A stretch of DNA of 64,000 nt from Luteimonas saliphila (GTDB taxonomy: Bacteria; Pseudomonadota; Gammaproteobacteria; Xanthomonadales; Xanthomonadaceae), in the NCBI RefSeq assembly GCF_016774335.1, contig NZ_JAETWA010000041.1, forward strand, positions 62,001-126,000, in the 5' to 3' direction. Both the position numbers and the translations under genes were made by a program. Positions 1-9,964 of the stretch are shown piece after piece (position 1 is the stretch's first letter; each line of letters opens with the position of its first letter). The notes below the pieces were generated by a model. The model saw only the letters and a program-made list of their open reading frames with translations. It had not been told where the DNA came from and made no database searches.

Positions 1-255
1 TGATAGCCGACATTCATGGTGGAAGGGTATCCCGTCGATGCGGCCGCTTATCGCGTCGCGTCGTGCGCGTGCGCCCTATCGCGACCCCGGTCCCGTATTC
101 GCCTTGCTGCGCGGTCGATCGGGAGGCGCATGCCGGTGATCGGGATGGCGTGGACCGTTCTGCCGGACGTCAGTCGGAAACGGCGGAGGGTGAGCGTCGT
201 GTCCGCCTTCGTCGGCCCCGGCGGCGGCGTCCAGCGCTGCCCAGCCGGTGCAAGT
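1..255. other. Upstream region of ntrB, no gene seen
   Basis: No supported coding sequence lies here. The first three bases (TGA) could be the stop of a gene that ends at the window edge, but nothing confirms it. Short open frames in this GC-rich stretch show no family features or ribosome binding sites. Confidence 0.5.
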
Positions 256-272
256 TGCACTATATTGGTGCA
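256..272 (+). promoter_or_regulatory. NtrC operator abutting the ntrB start
   Basis: The sequence TGCACTATATTGGTGCA fits the NtrC consensus TGCACC-N5-GGTGCA with one mismatch. As I recall, the core also resembles one of the well-known NtrC sites upstream of E. coli glnA. The site ends one base before the ntrB ATG at 273, so bound NtrC would block the translation start region and any promoter just upstream. That suggests autorepression, as at E. coli glnL. The regulatory direction is inferred. Confidence 0.75.
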
Positions 273-1349
273 ATGTCGCCGCCGCTCGTCTTCGATCCCG
301 CCCTCGACGCACTGGTCACGCCGGTGCTGCGGGCCGACCGCCACGGCCGGGTCACGCTCTGCAACCAGGCGTTCGCACGCTGGCTGGGGGTCAGCCAGAA
401 ACGGCTGCCCGACCAGCCGCTGGTGGCGCTGGAGGCCGAGGGCGACAGCCTGCGCCAGGCGCTGCAGGTGATGGACGACGCCGACGGGCCGCGCCGGTTG
501 CGCCGGGTGGCGCTGGCGTTCCTCGGCGGCGAACCGCGCTTCGCCGACGTCTGGCTGACCCGCGAGGCCGACGGCGGCACCCTGCTCGAGGCGCATCCGG
601 TCGACGAGTTCCCCGGCGAGGATCCGACGCGGGCGCTGCCGCTGGCGCTGTCGGCCGCGCTCAAGGGCTTGGCGCACGAGCTGCGCAATCCGCTGGCCGG
701 CCTCAAGGGGGCGGCGCAGCTGCTCGGGCGTCGCGCCGCCGATCCGGACTCGCGCGAGCTGGTCGCGCTGATCGGCGCCGAGGTGCAGCGGCTGACCCAG
801 CTCGTGGACCAGCTGATGTCGCCGGCGCCGCCGCAGCCGCACCAGCCGCTCAATATCCACGGCGTACTCGAGCAGGTGGTGCGGCTGGCCGAACAGGAAG
901 CCGGCTGGGCCGTGCGCCTGGTGCGCGACTACGACCCCAGCCTGCCGCCGCTGCACGGCGACCCGGACCGCCTCACCCAGGCGGTCTGGAACCTGGTGCG
1001 CAATGCAATCCAGGCCGGCGCGGCCAACGTCAGCCTGCGCACGCGCGCCGAGTTCGGGGTGCGCATCGGCGAGCAGGTGCATCCGCTGGCGCTGCGCATG
1101 GAGATCGGCGACGACGGTCGCGGCGTGCCCGAGGCGCTGGCCGAACAGATCTTCCTGCCGCTGGTGTCGGGACGCGCCGACGGCAGCGGCCTGGGCCTGG
1201 CGATGGCGCAGCAGGTGGCGCGCGAACATCGCGGTTCGCTGGCCTATCGCTCGCGGCCGGGCCATACCGTGTTCACGCTGCTGCTGCCGCTCTCCGAAGA
1301 CGATGGCCATGCCGCAGCCGGCCCTGCCGCGACGGAGACGACGCCATGA
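273..1349 (+). CDS. ntrB: Nitrogen regulation sensor kinase NtrB (GlnL)
   Basis: This is a soluble histidine kinase/phosphatase of 358 aa that controls NtrC phosphorylation in response to nitrogen status, normally through PII protein. An N-terminal PAS-like region (about 1-115) is followed by a DHp helix with the H-box His near residue 135 (AHELRNPLAG). The HATPase_c domain has N-box, GDDGRGV and GSGLGLA motifs. Length fits NtrB. The ATG at 273 is chosen because the upstream frame has no family similarity and the PAS domain begins right after it. The start overlaps no clear Shine-Dalgarno but sits directly behind an NtrC operator. It is co-transcribed with ntrC, whose ATG follows 9 bases after the stop. 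Confidence 0.93.
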   Translation: MSPPLVFDPALDALVTPVLRADRHGRVTLCNQAFARWLGVSQKRLPDQPLVALEAEGDSLRQALQVMDDADGPRRLRRVALAFLGGEPRFADVWLTREADGGTLLEAHPVDEFPGEDPTRALPLALSAALKGLAHELRNPLAGLKGAAQLLGRRAADPDSRELVALIGAEVQRLTQLVDQLMSPAPPQPHQPLNIHGVLEQVVRLAEQEAGWAVRLVRDYDPSLPPLHGDPDRLTQAVWNLVRNAIQAGAANVSLRTRAEFGVRIGEQVHPLALRMEIGDDGRGVPEALAEQIFLPLVSGRADGSGLGLAMAQQVAREHRGSLAYRSRPGHTVFTLLLPLSEDDGHAAAGPAATETTP

Positions 1350-1358
1350 GGAGGATCG

Positions 1359-2765
<1,407 letters not shown>

Positions 2766-2781
2766 GCGACGCCCCTTCACC

Positions 2782-2965
2782 GTGCCCGGATAAGCGCAGC
2801 GCACCCGGGTCTGCAATCCGGCCCGGTGCGTCGTGACGTCGCCCGGACACAGACATAACGGATCGTGACCGGGGGACGGCATCGACCTTCCCGCGTAGCC
2901 CGGGTAAGCGAAGCGCACCCGGGACGGGCGGCAGCTCCCGGGTGCGCTTCGCTTACCCGGGCTAC
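2782..2965. repeat. REP-type palindromes downstream of ntrC
   Basis: A full palindrome spans 2895-2965: the left arm (2895-2924, GTAGCCCGGGTAAGCGAAGC...) is repeated as its reverse complement at 2936-2965. A decayed half copy lies at 2782-2809. The same element recurs at 9559-9629, 9715-9786, 9872-9943 and, as a single arm, at 18171-18200. The rest of the 2766-3194 gap holds no gene I can support. Confidence 0.85.
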
Positions 2966-3194
2966 GCCACCGCCCGTCCACACGTGCGACCATCGCAACC
3001 CGATCAGGCCCGCATGTCCGCAAATGCGCCGTGCGTCCGCGACCACGGGCACTCGTAGAGAAACCTGCATCCAGCCAAACCGTCGCCACGCCGCGCGCCT
3101 TGGCCGGCCTCGGATTCCCGGCTACGCTCGAACGCCCACGCATTGCGTGCCCGACGCCGCGAAATCCGCGCGTCCCGGGCCGACCGACGCCCCC

Positions 3195-3782
3195 ATGCCC
3201 GACACCATCCACGCGACGTCCGCTCGATCCCTTTCCGCCGCGCTCGCGATGGCCGCTGCGCTGCTGCTGTCCGCGTGCGCGTCCGCGCCGCGCTCCGCGG
3301 CGGGGCCCACGCCTGCGTCGGCCCCGCCGCCGCCACGCCAGATCGCGCAGACCGGCACCGTGTCCAGGGCGGTCGCGAACCTCGCCTCGGCTTCCGGCAG
3401 CCTGGTCAGCGGGCGCATGCTGCTCACCCAGGCCGAGGAGGGAGTGCGCGTGCGCGGCCAGGTCGGGGGGCTGGTGCGCAACGGCGCGCACGGGCTGCAG
3501 GTGCACGAACGCGGCGACTGCAGCGCGGTCGATGCGCGCAGCGCCGGCCGCTACCACGATCCGATGGCCGGTGCGCGCCAGGATGGCGCGGTCGGCGCCG
3601 CGCCCGGGCGCATCGTCGCCGGCCCCGACGGCGTGGCCACGGTCGACCTGCTGGTGCGCGGCGCGGTGCTCGGCGGCGGTGCCGACAACGACATCCTGCG
3701 CCGCTCGCTGCTGGTGCTCGGCGCCACCCCGGGCGCGATCAGCGCGCGCGTGGCCTGCGGCGTCATCACCGCGGGTGAATGA
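3195..3782 (+). CDS. SodC-like lipoprotein lacking metal ligands
   Basis: This 195-aa protein has a lipoprotein signal peptide (LLLSAC lipobox near residue 28) and a Cu/Zn superoxide dismutase fold, recognised by the GAHGLQVHERGDCS and ARVACGVI signatures. It is the close neighbour of an intact SodC 50 bases downstream. Aligned with that copy, the HGFHVH motif has become HGLQVH, the GGHFNP ligand is GRYHDP, the zinc-loop His/Asp residues are absent (AGARQDGAVGAAPG) and the last copper His is Leu (LLVLG). Both structural cysteines remain. It is therefore probably a catalytically dead paralogue with a structural, binding or copper-handling role. The ATG at 3195 is chosen for its signal peptide. 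Confidence 0.85.
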   Translation: MPDTIHATSARSLSAALAMAAALLLSACASAPRSAAGPTPASAPPPPRQIAQTGTVSRAVANLASASGSLVSGRMLLTQAEEGVRVRGQVGGLVRNGAHGLQVHERGDCSAVDARSAGRYHDPMAGARQDGAVGAAPGRIVAGPDGVATVDLLVRGAVLGGGADNDILRRSLLVLGATPGAISARVACGVITAGE

Positions 3783-3831
3783 CGCGGCGACTAGGCTGCG
3801 GACCCTCCACCCCCCCGAGGAGACGCATCCC

Positions 3832-4452
3832 ATGCGCAAGGCACCGTTGCTGATCCTGCCCGCCGTCCTGTGGCTTGCAGCCTGCCAGCCGCAGGTCCCG
3901 GCCGAGGACGCCACCGCGTCGCCCGAACCGGCCGTGCCGATGGCCGAGGGCGTCGAGGCCACCGACACCACCGCGCCCGGCGAGATCCACAACATCGTCT
4001 CGACCACCGCCACCGCCACGCTCGCGCCGACCGAGGGCAACGAGGTCGCCGGACGCCTGCAGTTCGCCATCGTCGACGGCGGCATCCGCGTCACCGGCGA
4101 GGTCACCGGCCTCGCGCCCGGGAGCGAGCATGGCTTCCACGTCCATGAAACCGGCGATTGCAGCGCACCGGACGGCAGCAGCGCCGGCGGCCACTTCAAC
4201 CCGGCCTCCACCGCGCACGGCCGCGTCGGCGAAGGCGAGCACCATGCCGGGGACAGCGACAACATCGTCGCCAACGACCAGGGCGTGGCCACGGTCGACA
4301 CCCTGTTGCGCGGCGCGACCCTCGGCGACGGCGAGTCCACCGAGGTCATCGGCCGTGGCGTGATCGTGCATGCCGATCCCGACGACTACGCCACCCAGCC
4401 CACCGGCAACGCCGGCGCGCGCCTGGCCTGCGGCGTGATCGTCGGGACCTGA
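3832..4452 (+). CDS. sodC: Superoxide dismutase [Cu-Zn], lipoprotein
   Basis: This 206-aa periplasmic lipoprotein dismutates superoxide to hydrogen peroxide and oxygen. The signal peptide ends at the lipobox LAAC. Copper ligands HGFHVH, the bridging His of GGHFNP, the zinc residues (AHG, EHHAGD) and the final copper His (IVHADPDD) are all present, as is the GNAGARLACGVI signature with the disulfide cysteine. A GAGGAG ribosome site precedes the ATG. It forms a tandem pair with the ligand-less copy upstream, presumably by duplication. Confidence 0.93.
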   Translation: MRKAPLLILPAVLWLAACQPQVPAEDATASPEPAVPMAEGVEATDTTAPGEIHNIVSTTATATLAPTEGNEVAGRLQFAIVDGGIRVTGEVTGLAPGSEHGFHVHETGDCSAPDGSSAGGHFNPASTAHGRVGEGEHHAGDSDNIVANDQGVATVDTLLRGATLGDGESTEVIGRGVIVHADPDDYATQPTGNAGARLACGVIVGT

Positions 4453-4529
4453 CGCGACCGGGCGATTCGCTTCCGTAGCAGCGCTTCGGACGCGCCGTCC
4501 CCGTTCGCCGGACCGCATGGCCGGCCCTG

Positions 4530-4551
4530 TCGCGGCTGAAGCCGCTCCTAC
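4530..4551 (-). repeat. GTAGGAG-type dispersed palindrome
   Basis: Read on the minus strand this is GTAGGAGCGGCTTCAGCCGCGA, a hairpin repeat common in gammaproteobacterial genomes. Its TAG forms the stop codon of the adjacent minus-strand gene (4548-4550). Related copies lie at 27971-27993, 28010-28032, 28051-28070, 36074-36096, 36139-36161, 42351-42373, 42425-42447, 42472-42494 and 51862-51884. Confidence 0.8.
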
Positions 4552-5438
4552 AGGTCGACGGCGTCCACGTCGGCGGCGGCATCGACGAAGGTGACGTCGA
4601 TGCCGTGCGCGCCCAGCACGGCGGCGAACTGCCGCTGGCGCGCCTCGAACCCGGCGAACAGCCGCCGCAGCCGGTCCTCGTCGTCGCTGCCGGGGCAATG
4701 GCGCGCGCGCCATGCCGCGGGCGCGAACAGCGCCATCCGCACTTCGCCAGCGGCATAGCGCGCGAGCGGCTCGGGTGGCGCGTCGAGGATCGCCTCACGC
4801 TGCGGCGAGAGCAGCGCGGTCTCGATCAGCGGCCATAGCGGGGCGAGCCCCAGGTGCTCGTACTGCAGCGCGACCATCGCCGCGAGGTCGTGCACGGTCA
4901 GGCAGCGCGCATGCTCGATCCGCGCACCGAACGCGTCCTGCAGCAGCAGCGCGGTGTCGGCTTGCGCCATGCCGCTGTCCAGCAGCCGCGCCTCGAACGC
5001 CTCGCCCACGGCCTGCGCCACGTCGGGATCGCCGTGCAGCAGGAACGGCAGCACCCGCAGGCTGCCCCCGCGCAGGGTCGGATCGGCGACCAGCGGCAGC
5101 GGGATGGCGCCCATGGCGTCGGCGCCGAAGGCGATCAGGCGCGGTGTAGCATCGCCACCGGGCGCGCGCTGCCGCAGTTCGAGCAAGCGCCGATGCAACG
5201 GCCAGCCCGGGCGCAGCGCCTCGGCCGGATCGAAGTGCGCCGCGGCCAGGCACAGGTCGAGCGCACGGACCTGCGGTTCCAGCGTGGCGAGGTCGCGGCC
5301 CAGCAACGCCACCAAGCGGGCGGCGTCGGCCTGGGGCAGTGCATCGCGCGCAGGCGCGCTGCCCGGCGAGAGTTCCAGCGCGAGCACGCCGGCGACGTTG
5401 CCCGCGGGCGGCGCCGCGGCGGTGTGATGCTCGTTCAT
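4548..5438 (-). CDS. Conserved hypothetical protein, 296 aa
   Basis: I do not recognise a named family. The product is a soluble, mostly helical protein without signal peptide or membrane segment. It contains an LLLHGDPDVAQAVGEAFEARLLDSG segment and aromatic-rich C-terminal stretches. Codon use matches the neighbouring genes and the frame is open through its full length, so it is probably real. It is divergent from fadI with only 80 bases between. The stop codon TAG is supplied by a dispersed palindrome, so the original C-terminus may have been different. Confidence 0.65.
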   Translation of the reverse strand: MNEHHTAAAPPAGNVAGVLALELSPGSAPARDALPQADAARLVALLGRDLATLEPQVRALDLCLAAAHFDPAEALRPGWPLHRRLLELRQRAPGGDATPRLIAFGADAMGAIPLPLVADPTLRGGSLRVLPFLLHGDPDVAQAVGEAFEARLLDSGMAQADTALLLQDAFGARIEHARCLTVHDLAAMVALQYEHLGLAPLWPLIETALLSPQREAILDAPPEPLARYAAGEVRMALFAPAAWRARHCPGSDDEDRLRRLFAGFEARQRQFAAVLGAHGIDVTFVDAAADVDAVDL

Positions 5439-5518
5439 CGGGCCATTCGCAGCGGTACGTTAGACTCGCGATTATGCCCGTCGTGCGTGACGGGTCCGCT
5501 CCGAACGAGGTTCCCGCG

Positions 5519-6796
5519 ATGCTGCAAGGTCGTCCCGTCGCCGTGCTGGGTGGCGTCCGCATTCCGTTCTGCCGCCAGAACACCGCCTATTCGGACGTGG
5601 GCAACCTCGGCATGTCGGTGCGCACCCTCGGCGCCCTGGTCGAGAAGTTCGGCCTGCACGGGCAGCAGCTCGGCGAAGTGGCGATGGGCGCGGTGATCAA
5701 GCACAGCAGCGACTGGAACCTGGGCCGCGAGGCCGCGCTGTCCTCCGGGCTGTCCGCGCTCACCCCGGGCATCACCCTGCAGCGCGCCTGCGGCACCTCG
5801 CTCGACAGCATCAACCTGATCGCGACCAAGATCGCCACCGGCCAGATCGAGTGCGGCATCGGCGGCGGCTCGGACACCACCTCCGACGTGCCGATCGTCT
5901 ACGGCAAGTCGCTGCGCCGGCGCCTGCTCGCCGCCAACGCGGCGAAGACCACGAAGGACAAGATCGCTGCGTTCAAGGGCTTCCGCCTGCGCGAACTGAA
6001 GCCCGACTTCCCCGGCGTGGCCGAGCCGCGCACCGGCAAGTCGATGGGCGAGCATTGCGAGGACATGGCCAAGGAATGGGCCATCTCGCGCGATTCGCAG
6101 GACGAACTGGCGGTGGCGTCGCACCACAAGCTGGCCGCGGCCTACGAGCGCGGCTTCTTCGACGACCTGGTGGTGAGCTTCCGCGGCGTCGCGCGCGACA
6201 ACATCCTGCGGCCCGACACCTCGCTCGAGAAGCTGGCCACGCTCAAGCCCGCGTTCGACAAGACCTCCGGCCGCGGCACCCTGACCGCGGCGAACTCCAC
6301 CCCGCTCACCGACGGCGCCGCCGCCTGCCTGCTGGCGAGCGAGGACTGGGCGGCCGCGCACGGGCACGAGGTGCTGTGCCGGATCCGCGACGTGCAGGTG
6401 GCCGCGGTCGACTTCGTGCACGGCGAGGGCCTGCTGATGGCACCGACCGTGGCGGTGGCCGAGATGCTCGCGCGCAACCATCTCACGCTGCAGGACTTCG
6501 ACTTCTACGAGATCCACGAGGCCTTCGCCGCGCAGGTGCTGTGCACCCTGCGCGCGTGGGAGAGCGAGGACTACTGCCGCAGCCGCCTGCACCTGGACGC
6601 GCCGCTGGGCCGGATCGACCCGGCGAGGATCAACCCGCTCGGCTCCTCGCTCGCCACCGGCCATCCGTTCGCCGCCACCGGCGCGCGCATCGTCGCCACC
6701 GCGGCCAGGCAGCTGAAGGAACGTGGCGGCGGCCGTGCGCTGATCTCGATCTGCACCGCCGGCGGCATGGGCGTGGTGGCGATCCTGGAGCGCTGA
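5519..6796 (+). CDS. fadI: Acetyl-CoA C-acyltransferase (FadI-like thiolase)
   Basis: This 425-aa thiolase performs the last step of fatty-acid beta-oxidation, cleaving 3-ketoacyl-CoA with CoA. The acylated Cys91 lies in RACGTS, the catalytic His in the ATGHPFAATGAR motif and the second Cys in SICTAGGMGVV, in the expected order. I chose the ATG at 5519 because ACGAGG sits 8 bases upstream; an in-frame ATG at 5474 has no ribosome site. No fadJ partner is in the window. The next gene begins 3 bases after its stop. Confidence 0.9.
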   Translation: MLQGRPVAVLGGVRIPFCRQNTAYSDVGNLGMSVRTLGALVEKFGLHGQQLGEVAMGAVIKHSSDWNLGREAALSSGLSALTPGITLQRACGTSLDSINLIATKIATGQIECGIGGGSDTTSDVPIVYGKSLRRRLLAANAAKTTKDKIAAFKGFRLRELKPDFPGVAEPRTGKSMGEHCEDMAKEWAISRDSQDELAVASHHKLAAAYERGFFDDLVVSFRGVARDNILRPDTSLEKLATLKPAFDKTSGRGTLTAANSTPLTDGAAACLLASEDWAAAHGHEVLCRIRDVQVAAVDFVHGEGLLMAPTVAVAEMLARNHLTLQDFDFYEIHEAFAAQVLCTLRAWESEDYCRSRLHLDAPLGRIDPARINPLGSSLATGHPFAATGARIVATAARQLKERGGGRALISICTAGGMGVVAILER

Positions 6797-6799
6797 ACG

Positions 6800-7564
6800 A
6801 TGCGCGCGGACAGGTTGTTCGGCGCAGTGTCCGTTGCCGCCATCCTGGCGCTGGCCGTGCCGCGCGCGGAGGCGCTCACGATCCTGACGCAGGAATTCAC
6901 CTGCCCGATCGGTGGTGAGGTGTTCTCGCAGTCGATGGCGGGATCGGGCACCCAGTTCGGCCAGGATTTCGACTTGCGGCCCTACGGCCCCACGGCGGCA
7001 CCCTGGCCGCTCCCGGTCTGTCCCGGCAACGGATTCGTGATGTTCAAGGACGAGTTCTCTGCCGGCGAACTGCAACGGTTGGCCGCCTACGTCGAAGGCG
7101 CGCGATACCGCGGGATGGTCGCCGAGGACGAGGCCTCGTACTTCCGGGCTGCGGCATTGATGGAGCGACTCGGCATGCCGGTCGCGGAACGGGCCGATGC
7201 GCTGCTCAAGGCGACATGGCAGGCGGGCACGGACGCCGCGCGCTACCGGCGCTATGCCGCCGCCGCACTTGCCGCGCACGAACAGTCTTGCGGACAGTCG
7301 CAGGCCGACGGGCCCGGTGAGGAAGGCCTGCAGTGCCGGATGCTGATCGGCGAACTGCAGCGGCGCCTGGGACGTTTCGATGCTGCCGCGGCGACGTTCG
7401 CGCGGGCACGCATCGCCCACGCAGCCATCGACTTCGAGTCTGAGTGGTTGCGCGGCTATCTCCTGCATGTCCTCGATGCGCAGGATGCCCTGGTCGCCGC
7501 GCGCTCGACCGCATCGTCGCGCCTGCCGCCGGACGTCGTGGAGTCGTTGCGCCCGCTGCGTTGA
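6800..7564 (+). CDS. Secreted hypothetical protein, possible DUF2225 relative
   Basis: A signal peptide (about 1-25, ending AEA) precedes a 230-residue domain. The motif FTCPIGG followed by LPVCPGNGFVMFKDEF vaguely recalls the Cys-rich start of DUF2225 proteins, but most metal-binding cysteines of that family are missing. The C-terminal half is helical and TPR-like (LQRRLGRFDAAAATFARARI). The ATG is 3 bases after the fadI stop, so it is probably co-transcribed, though it has no obvious beta-oxidation function. The family assignment is tentative. Confidence 0.6.
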   Translation: MRADRLFGAVSVAAILALAVPRAEALTILTQEFTCPIGGEVFSQSMAGSGTQFGQDFDLRPYGPTAAPWPLPVCPGNGFVMFKDEFSAGELQRLAAYVEGARYRGMVAEDEASYFRAAALMERLGMPVAERADALLKATWQAGTDAARYRRYAAAALAAHEQSCGQSQADGPGEEGLQCRMLIGELQRRLGRFDAAAATFARARIAHAAIDFESEWLRGYLLHVLDAQDALVAARSTASSRLPPDVVESLRPLR

Positions 7565-7653
7565 AGTCGCGCCGCAGCCCGGCGCGCTCCGAATGTCGTG
7601 CCGGCTGCTCGGCATGTAGGCCGCGACCGGGACGGCGCCGGTAGAATATCGCC

Positions 7654-9534
7654 ATGTCCCTCCTCCAGATCCAGCGGGTCGACTTCAGCGTCGGCGGTCC
7701 GCTCCTGCTCGAACACGTCGACTTGGCCATCGAACCCGGCGAACGTGTCTGCATCGTCGGCCGCAACGGCGCCGGCAAGTCCACGCTGATGCGATTGATG
7801 GCCGGCGAACTACGCCCCGACGACGGCGAGATCCGGGTGCAGGGCGGGGTGGTGGTCGCGCGCATGGCGCAGGAAGTGCCGCAGGACACGCAGGGCACGG
7901 TGTTCGACGTGGTAGCACTCGGCCTGGGCGATCTCGGCCGACTGCTCGCGCGCTATCACCATGCGCTGCACGACGGCGACATGGCGGCGATGGGCGAGGC
8001 GCAGGCGCAGATCGAGGCGCAGCACGGCTGGGACCTGGACAGCCGGGTGCAGCAGGTGCTGGCGCGGCTGGAACTGCCGGAGGAGACCGACTTCGGCGCG
8101 CTGTCGGGTGGCATGAAGCGCCGCGTGCTGCTGGCGCAGGCGCTGGTGCGCAACCCCGACATCCTGCTGCTGGACGAGCCCACCAACCACCTCGACATCG
8201 AGGCGATCGCCTGGCTCGAGGGCTTCCTCAAGTCGTTCGGCGGCAGCATCGTCTTCGTCACCCACGACCGCAGCTTCCTGCGCGCGCTGGCCACGCGCAT
8301 CGTCGAGATCGACCGCGGCCGCGTCACCAGCTGGCCGGGCGACTACGACAACTACCTGCGCCGGCGCGAGGAGCGGTTGCACGCCGAGGCACAGGAGAAC
8401 GCGCGCTTCGACAAGCTGCTGGCGCAGGAGGAAGTCTGGATCCGCCAGGGCATCAAGGCGCGCCGCACCCGCAACGAGGGCCGCGTGACCGCGCTCAAGG
8501 CGATGCGCCGCGAGCGCGCGCAGCGGCGCGAACTGGCCGGCAACGTGAAGATGGAGGTCGCCAGTGCGCGCAACTCCGGCAAGAAGGTGATCGAGGCCAG
8601 CCACGTCACCCAGGCCTACGACGGGCGCGTGCTGCTGGACGATGTTTCCACCACCATCCTGCGCGGCGACCGCATCGGCATCATCGGCCCGAACGGCTCC
8701 GGCAAGTCGACGCTGCTCAAGATCCTGCTGGGCGAACTGGTGCCGCAGCAGGGTGAGGTGAAGCTGGGCACGGGCCTGCAGATCGCCTATTTCGACCAGC
8801 ATCGCAGCCAGCTCGACGACAGCCGCAATGCGCTGGAGAACGTCGCCGAAGGCCGGGACTTCATCGAGGTCAACGGCAGCCGCAGGCACGTGGTGGGCTA
8901 CCTGCAGGATTTCCTGTTCACGCCCGAGCGCGCACGCGCGCCGATCACGCGGCTGTCGGGCGGCGAGCGCAACCGGCTGCTGCTGGCGCGCCTGTTCGCG
9001 CAGCCGTCGAACCTGCTGGTGATGGACGAGCCGACCAACGACCTCGACGTCGAAACGCTGGAACTGCTCGAGGAACTGCTCGGCGACTATCCGGGCACCC
9101 TGCTGCTGGTCAGCCACGACCGCGATTTCCTCGACAACGTGGTGACCAGCGCGCTGGTGCTGGAGGGCGAAGGGCGGCTGGGCGAGTATGTCGGCGGCTA
9201 CTCGGACTGGCTCCGACAGCGGCCGTCGGCTGCGACGCAGGCCGTGGCCGCGGCCACGACAGTCGAGGCGTCGGCCGTAGCGTCCACGCCATCCGCCGCG
9301 GCGACCCCGCCAAAACGCAAGCTCGGCTACAAGCAGGCGCGCGAACTCGAACAGCTCCCGGCGCGCATCGAACAGCTCGAAACCGACATCGCAGCGCGCA
9401 CCGCGGCGATGGCCCAGCCCGCGTTCTTCCAGCAGGAAGGTGGCGCGATCACCGCCGCCAACCTCGCGCTGGCGCAACTGCAGGCCGAGCTCGAGGCCGC
9501 CTACGCGCGCTGGGCGGAACTCGAGGCAAGCTGA
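7654..9534 (+). CDS. uup: ABC-F ATPase Uup
   Basis: This soluble 626-aa protein has two ABC ATPase domains and no membrane part. Domain 1 has GRNGAGKST, LSGGMKRR and LLLDEPTNHLD; domain 2 has GPNGSGKST, LSGGERNR and VMDEPTNDLD. The two are joined by the charged ABC-F linker. The Lys-rich C-terminal coiled coil (about 555-626, after KRKLGYKQ) is the DNA-binding extension typical of Uup, which acts in ribosome-linked processes and in tolerance of branched DNA. The last 20 codons are duplicated twice in the downstream intergenic array. Confidence 0.93.
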   Translation: MSLLQIQRVDFSVGGPLLLEHVDLAIEPGERVCIVGRNGAGKSTLMRLMAGELRPDDGEIRVQGGVVVARMAQEVPQDTQGTVFDVVALGLGDLGRLLARYHHALHDGDMAAMGEAQAQIEAQHGWDLDSRVQQVLARLELPEETDFGALSGGMKRRVLLAQALVRNPDILLLDEPTNHLDIEAIAWLEGFLKSFGGSIVFVTHDRSFLRALATRIVEIDRGRVTSWPGDYDNYLRRREERLHAEAQENARFDKLLAQEEVWIRQGIKARRTRNEGRVTALKAMRRERAQRRELAGNVKMEVASARNSGKKVIEASHVTQAYDGRVLLDDVSTTILRGDRIGIIGPNGSGKSTLLKILLGELVPQQGEVKLGTGLQIAYFDQHRSQLDDSRNALENVAEGRDFIEVNGSRRHVVGYLQDFLFTPERARAPITRLSGGERNRLLLARLFAQPSNLLVMDEPTNDLDVETLELLEELLGDYPGTLLLVSHDRDFLDNVVTSALVLEGEGRLGEYVGGYSDWLRQRPSAATQAVAAATTVEASAVASTPSAAATPPKRKLGYKQARELEQLPARIEQLETDIAARTAAMAQPAFFQQEGGAITAANLALAQLQAELEAAYARWAELEAS

Positions 9535-9964
9535 GGTGGTGCCGGCCGCATCATTCGCGTAGCCCGGATAAGCGCAACGCATCCGGGGCTCCGCGGACTC
9601 CCCGGATGCGCTGCGCTTATCCGGGCTACGAAGCTGCAGTCCGAACTCGAGGCTGCCTACGCGCGCTGGGCGGAACTCGAGGCAAGCTGAGGTGGTGCCG
9701 GCCGCATCATTCGCGTAGCCCGGATAAGCGCAAGCGCATCCGGGGCTCCGCGGACTCCCCGGATGCGCTGCGCTTATCCGGGCTACGAAGCTGCAGTCCG
9801 AACTCGAGGCTGCCTACGCGCGCTGGGCGGAGCTCGAGGCAAGCTGAGGTGGTGCCGGCCGCATCGTTCGCGTAGCCCGGATAAGCGCAGCGCATCCGGG
9901 ATCCTCGCGGCCTACCCGGATGCGCTGCGCTTTCCCGGGCGACGGTATACGGCGGCCTCCGCCG
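9535..9964. repeat. Tandem array of uup tail plus REP palindromes
   Basis: Three near-identical units follow uup. The original uup tail (9478-9558) precedes a REP palindrome (9559-9629). A copy of the uup tail including its stop codon (9634-9714) precedes a second REP (9715-9786). Another copy (9791-9871) precedes a third, diverged REP (9872-9943). The unit length is 156-157 bases. The two tail copies share three substitutions in their first 25 bases that uup itself lacks, so one copy diverged before it was duplicated. No other gene lies in this interval. Confidence 0.9.

Noticed and set aside
9559-9943. Possible CRISPR array
   Set aside because: The repeats are 156-157 bases apart, palindromic and include a coding gene tail. 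There are no unique spacers and no cas genes.
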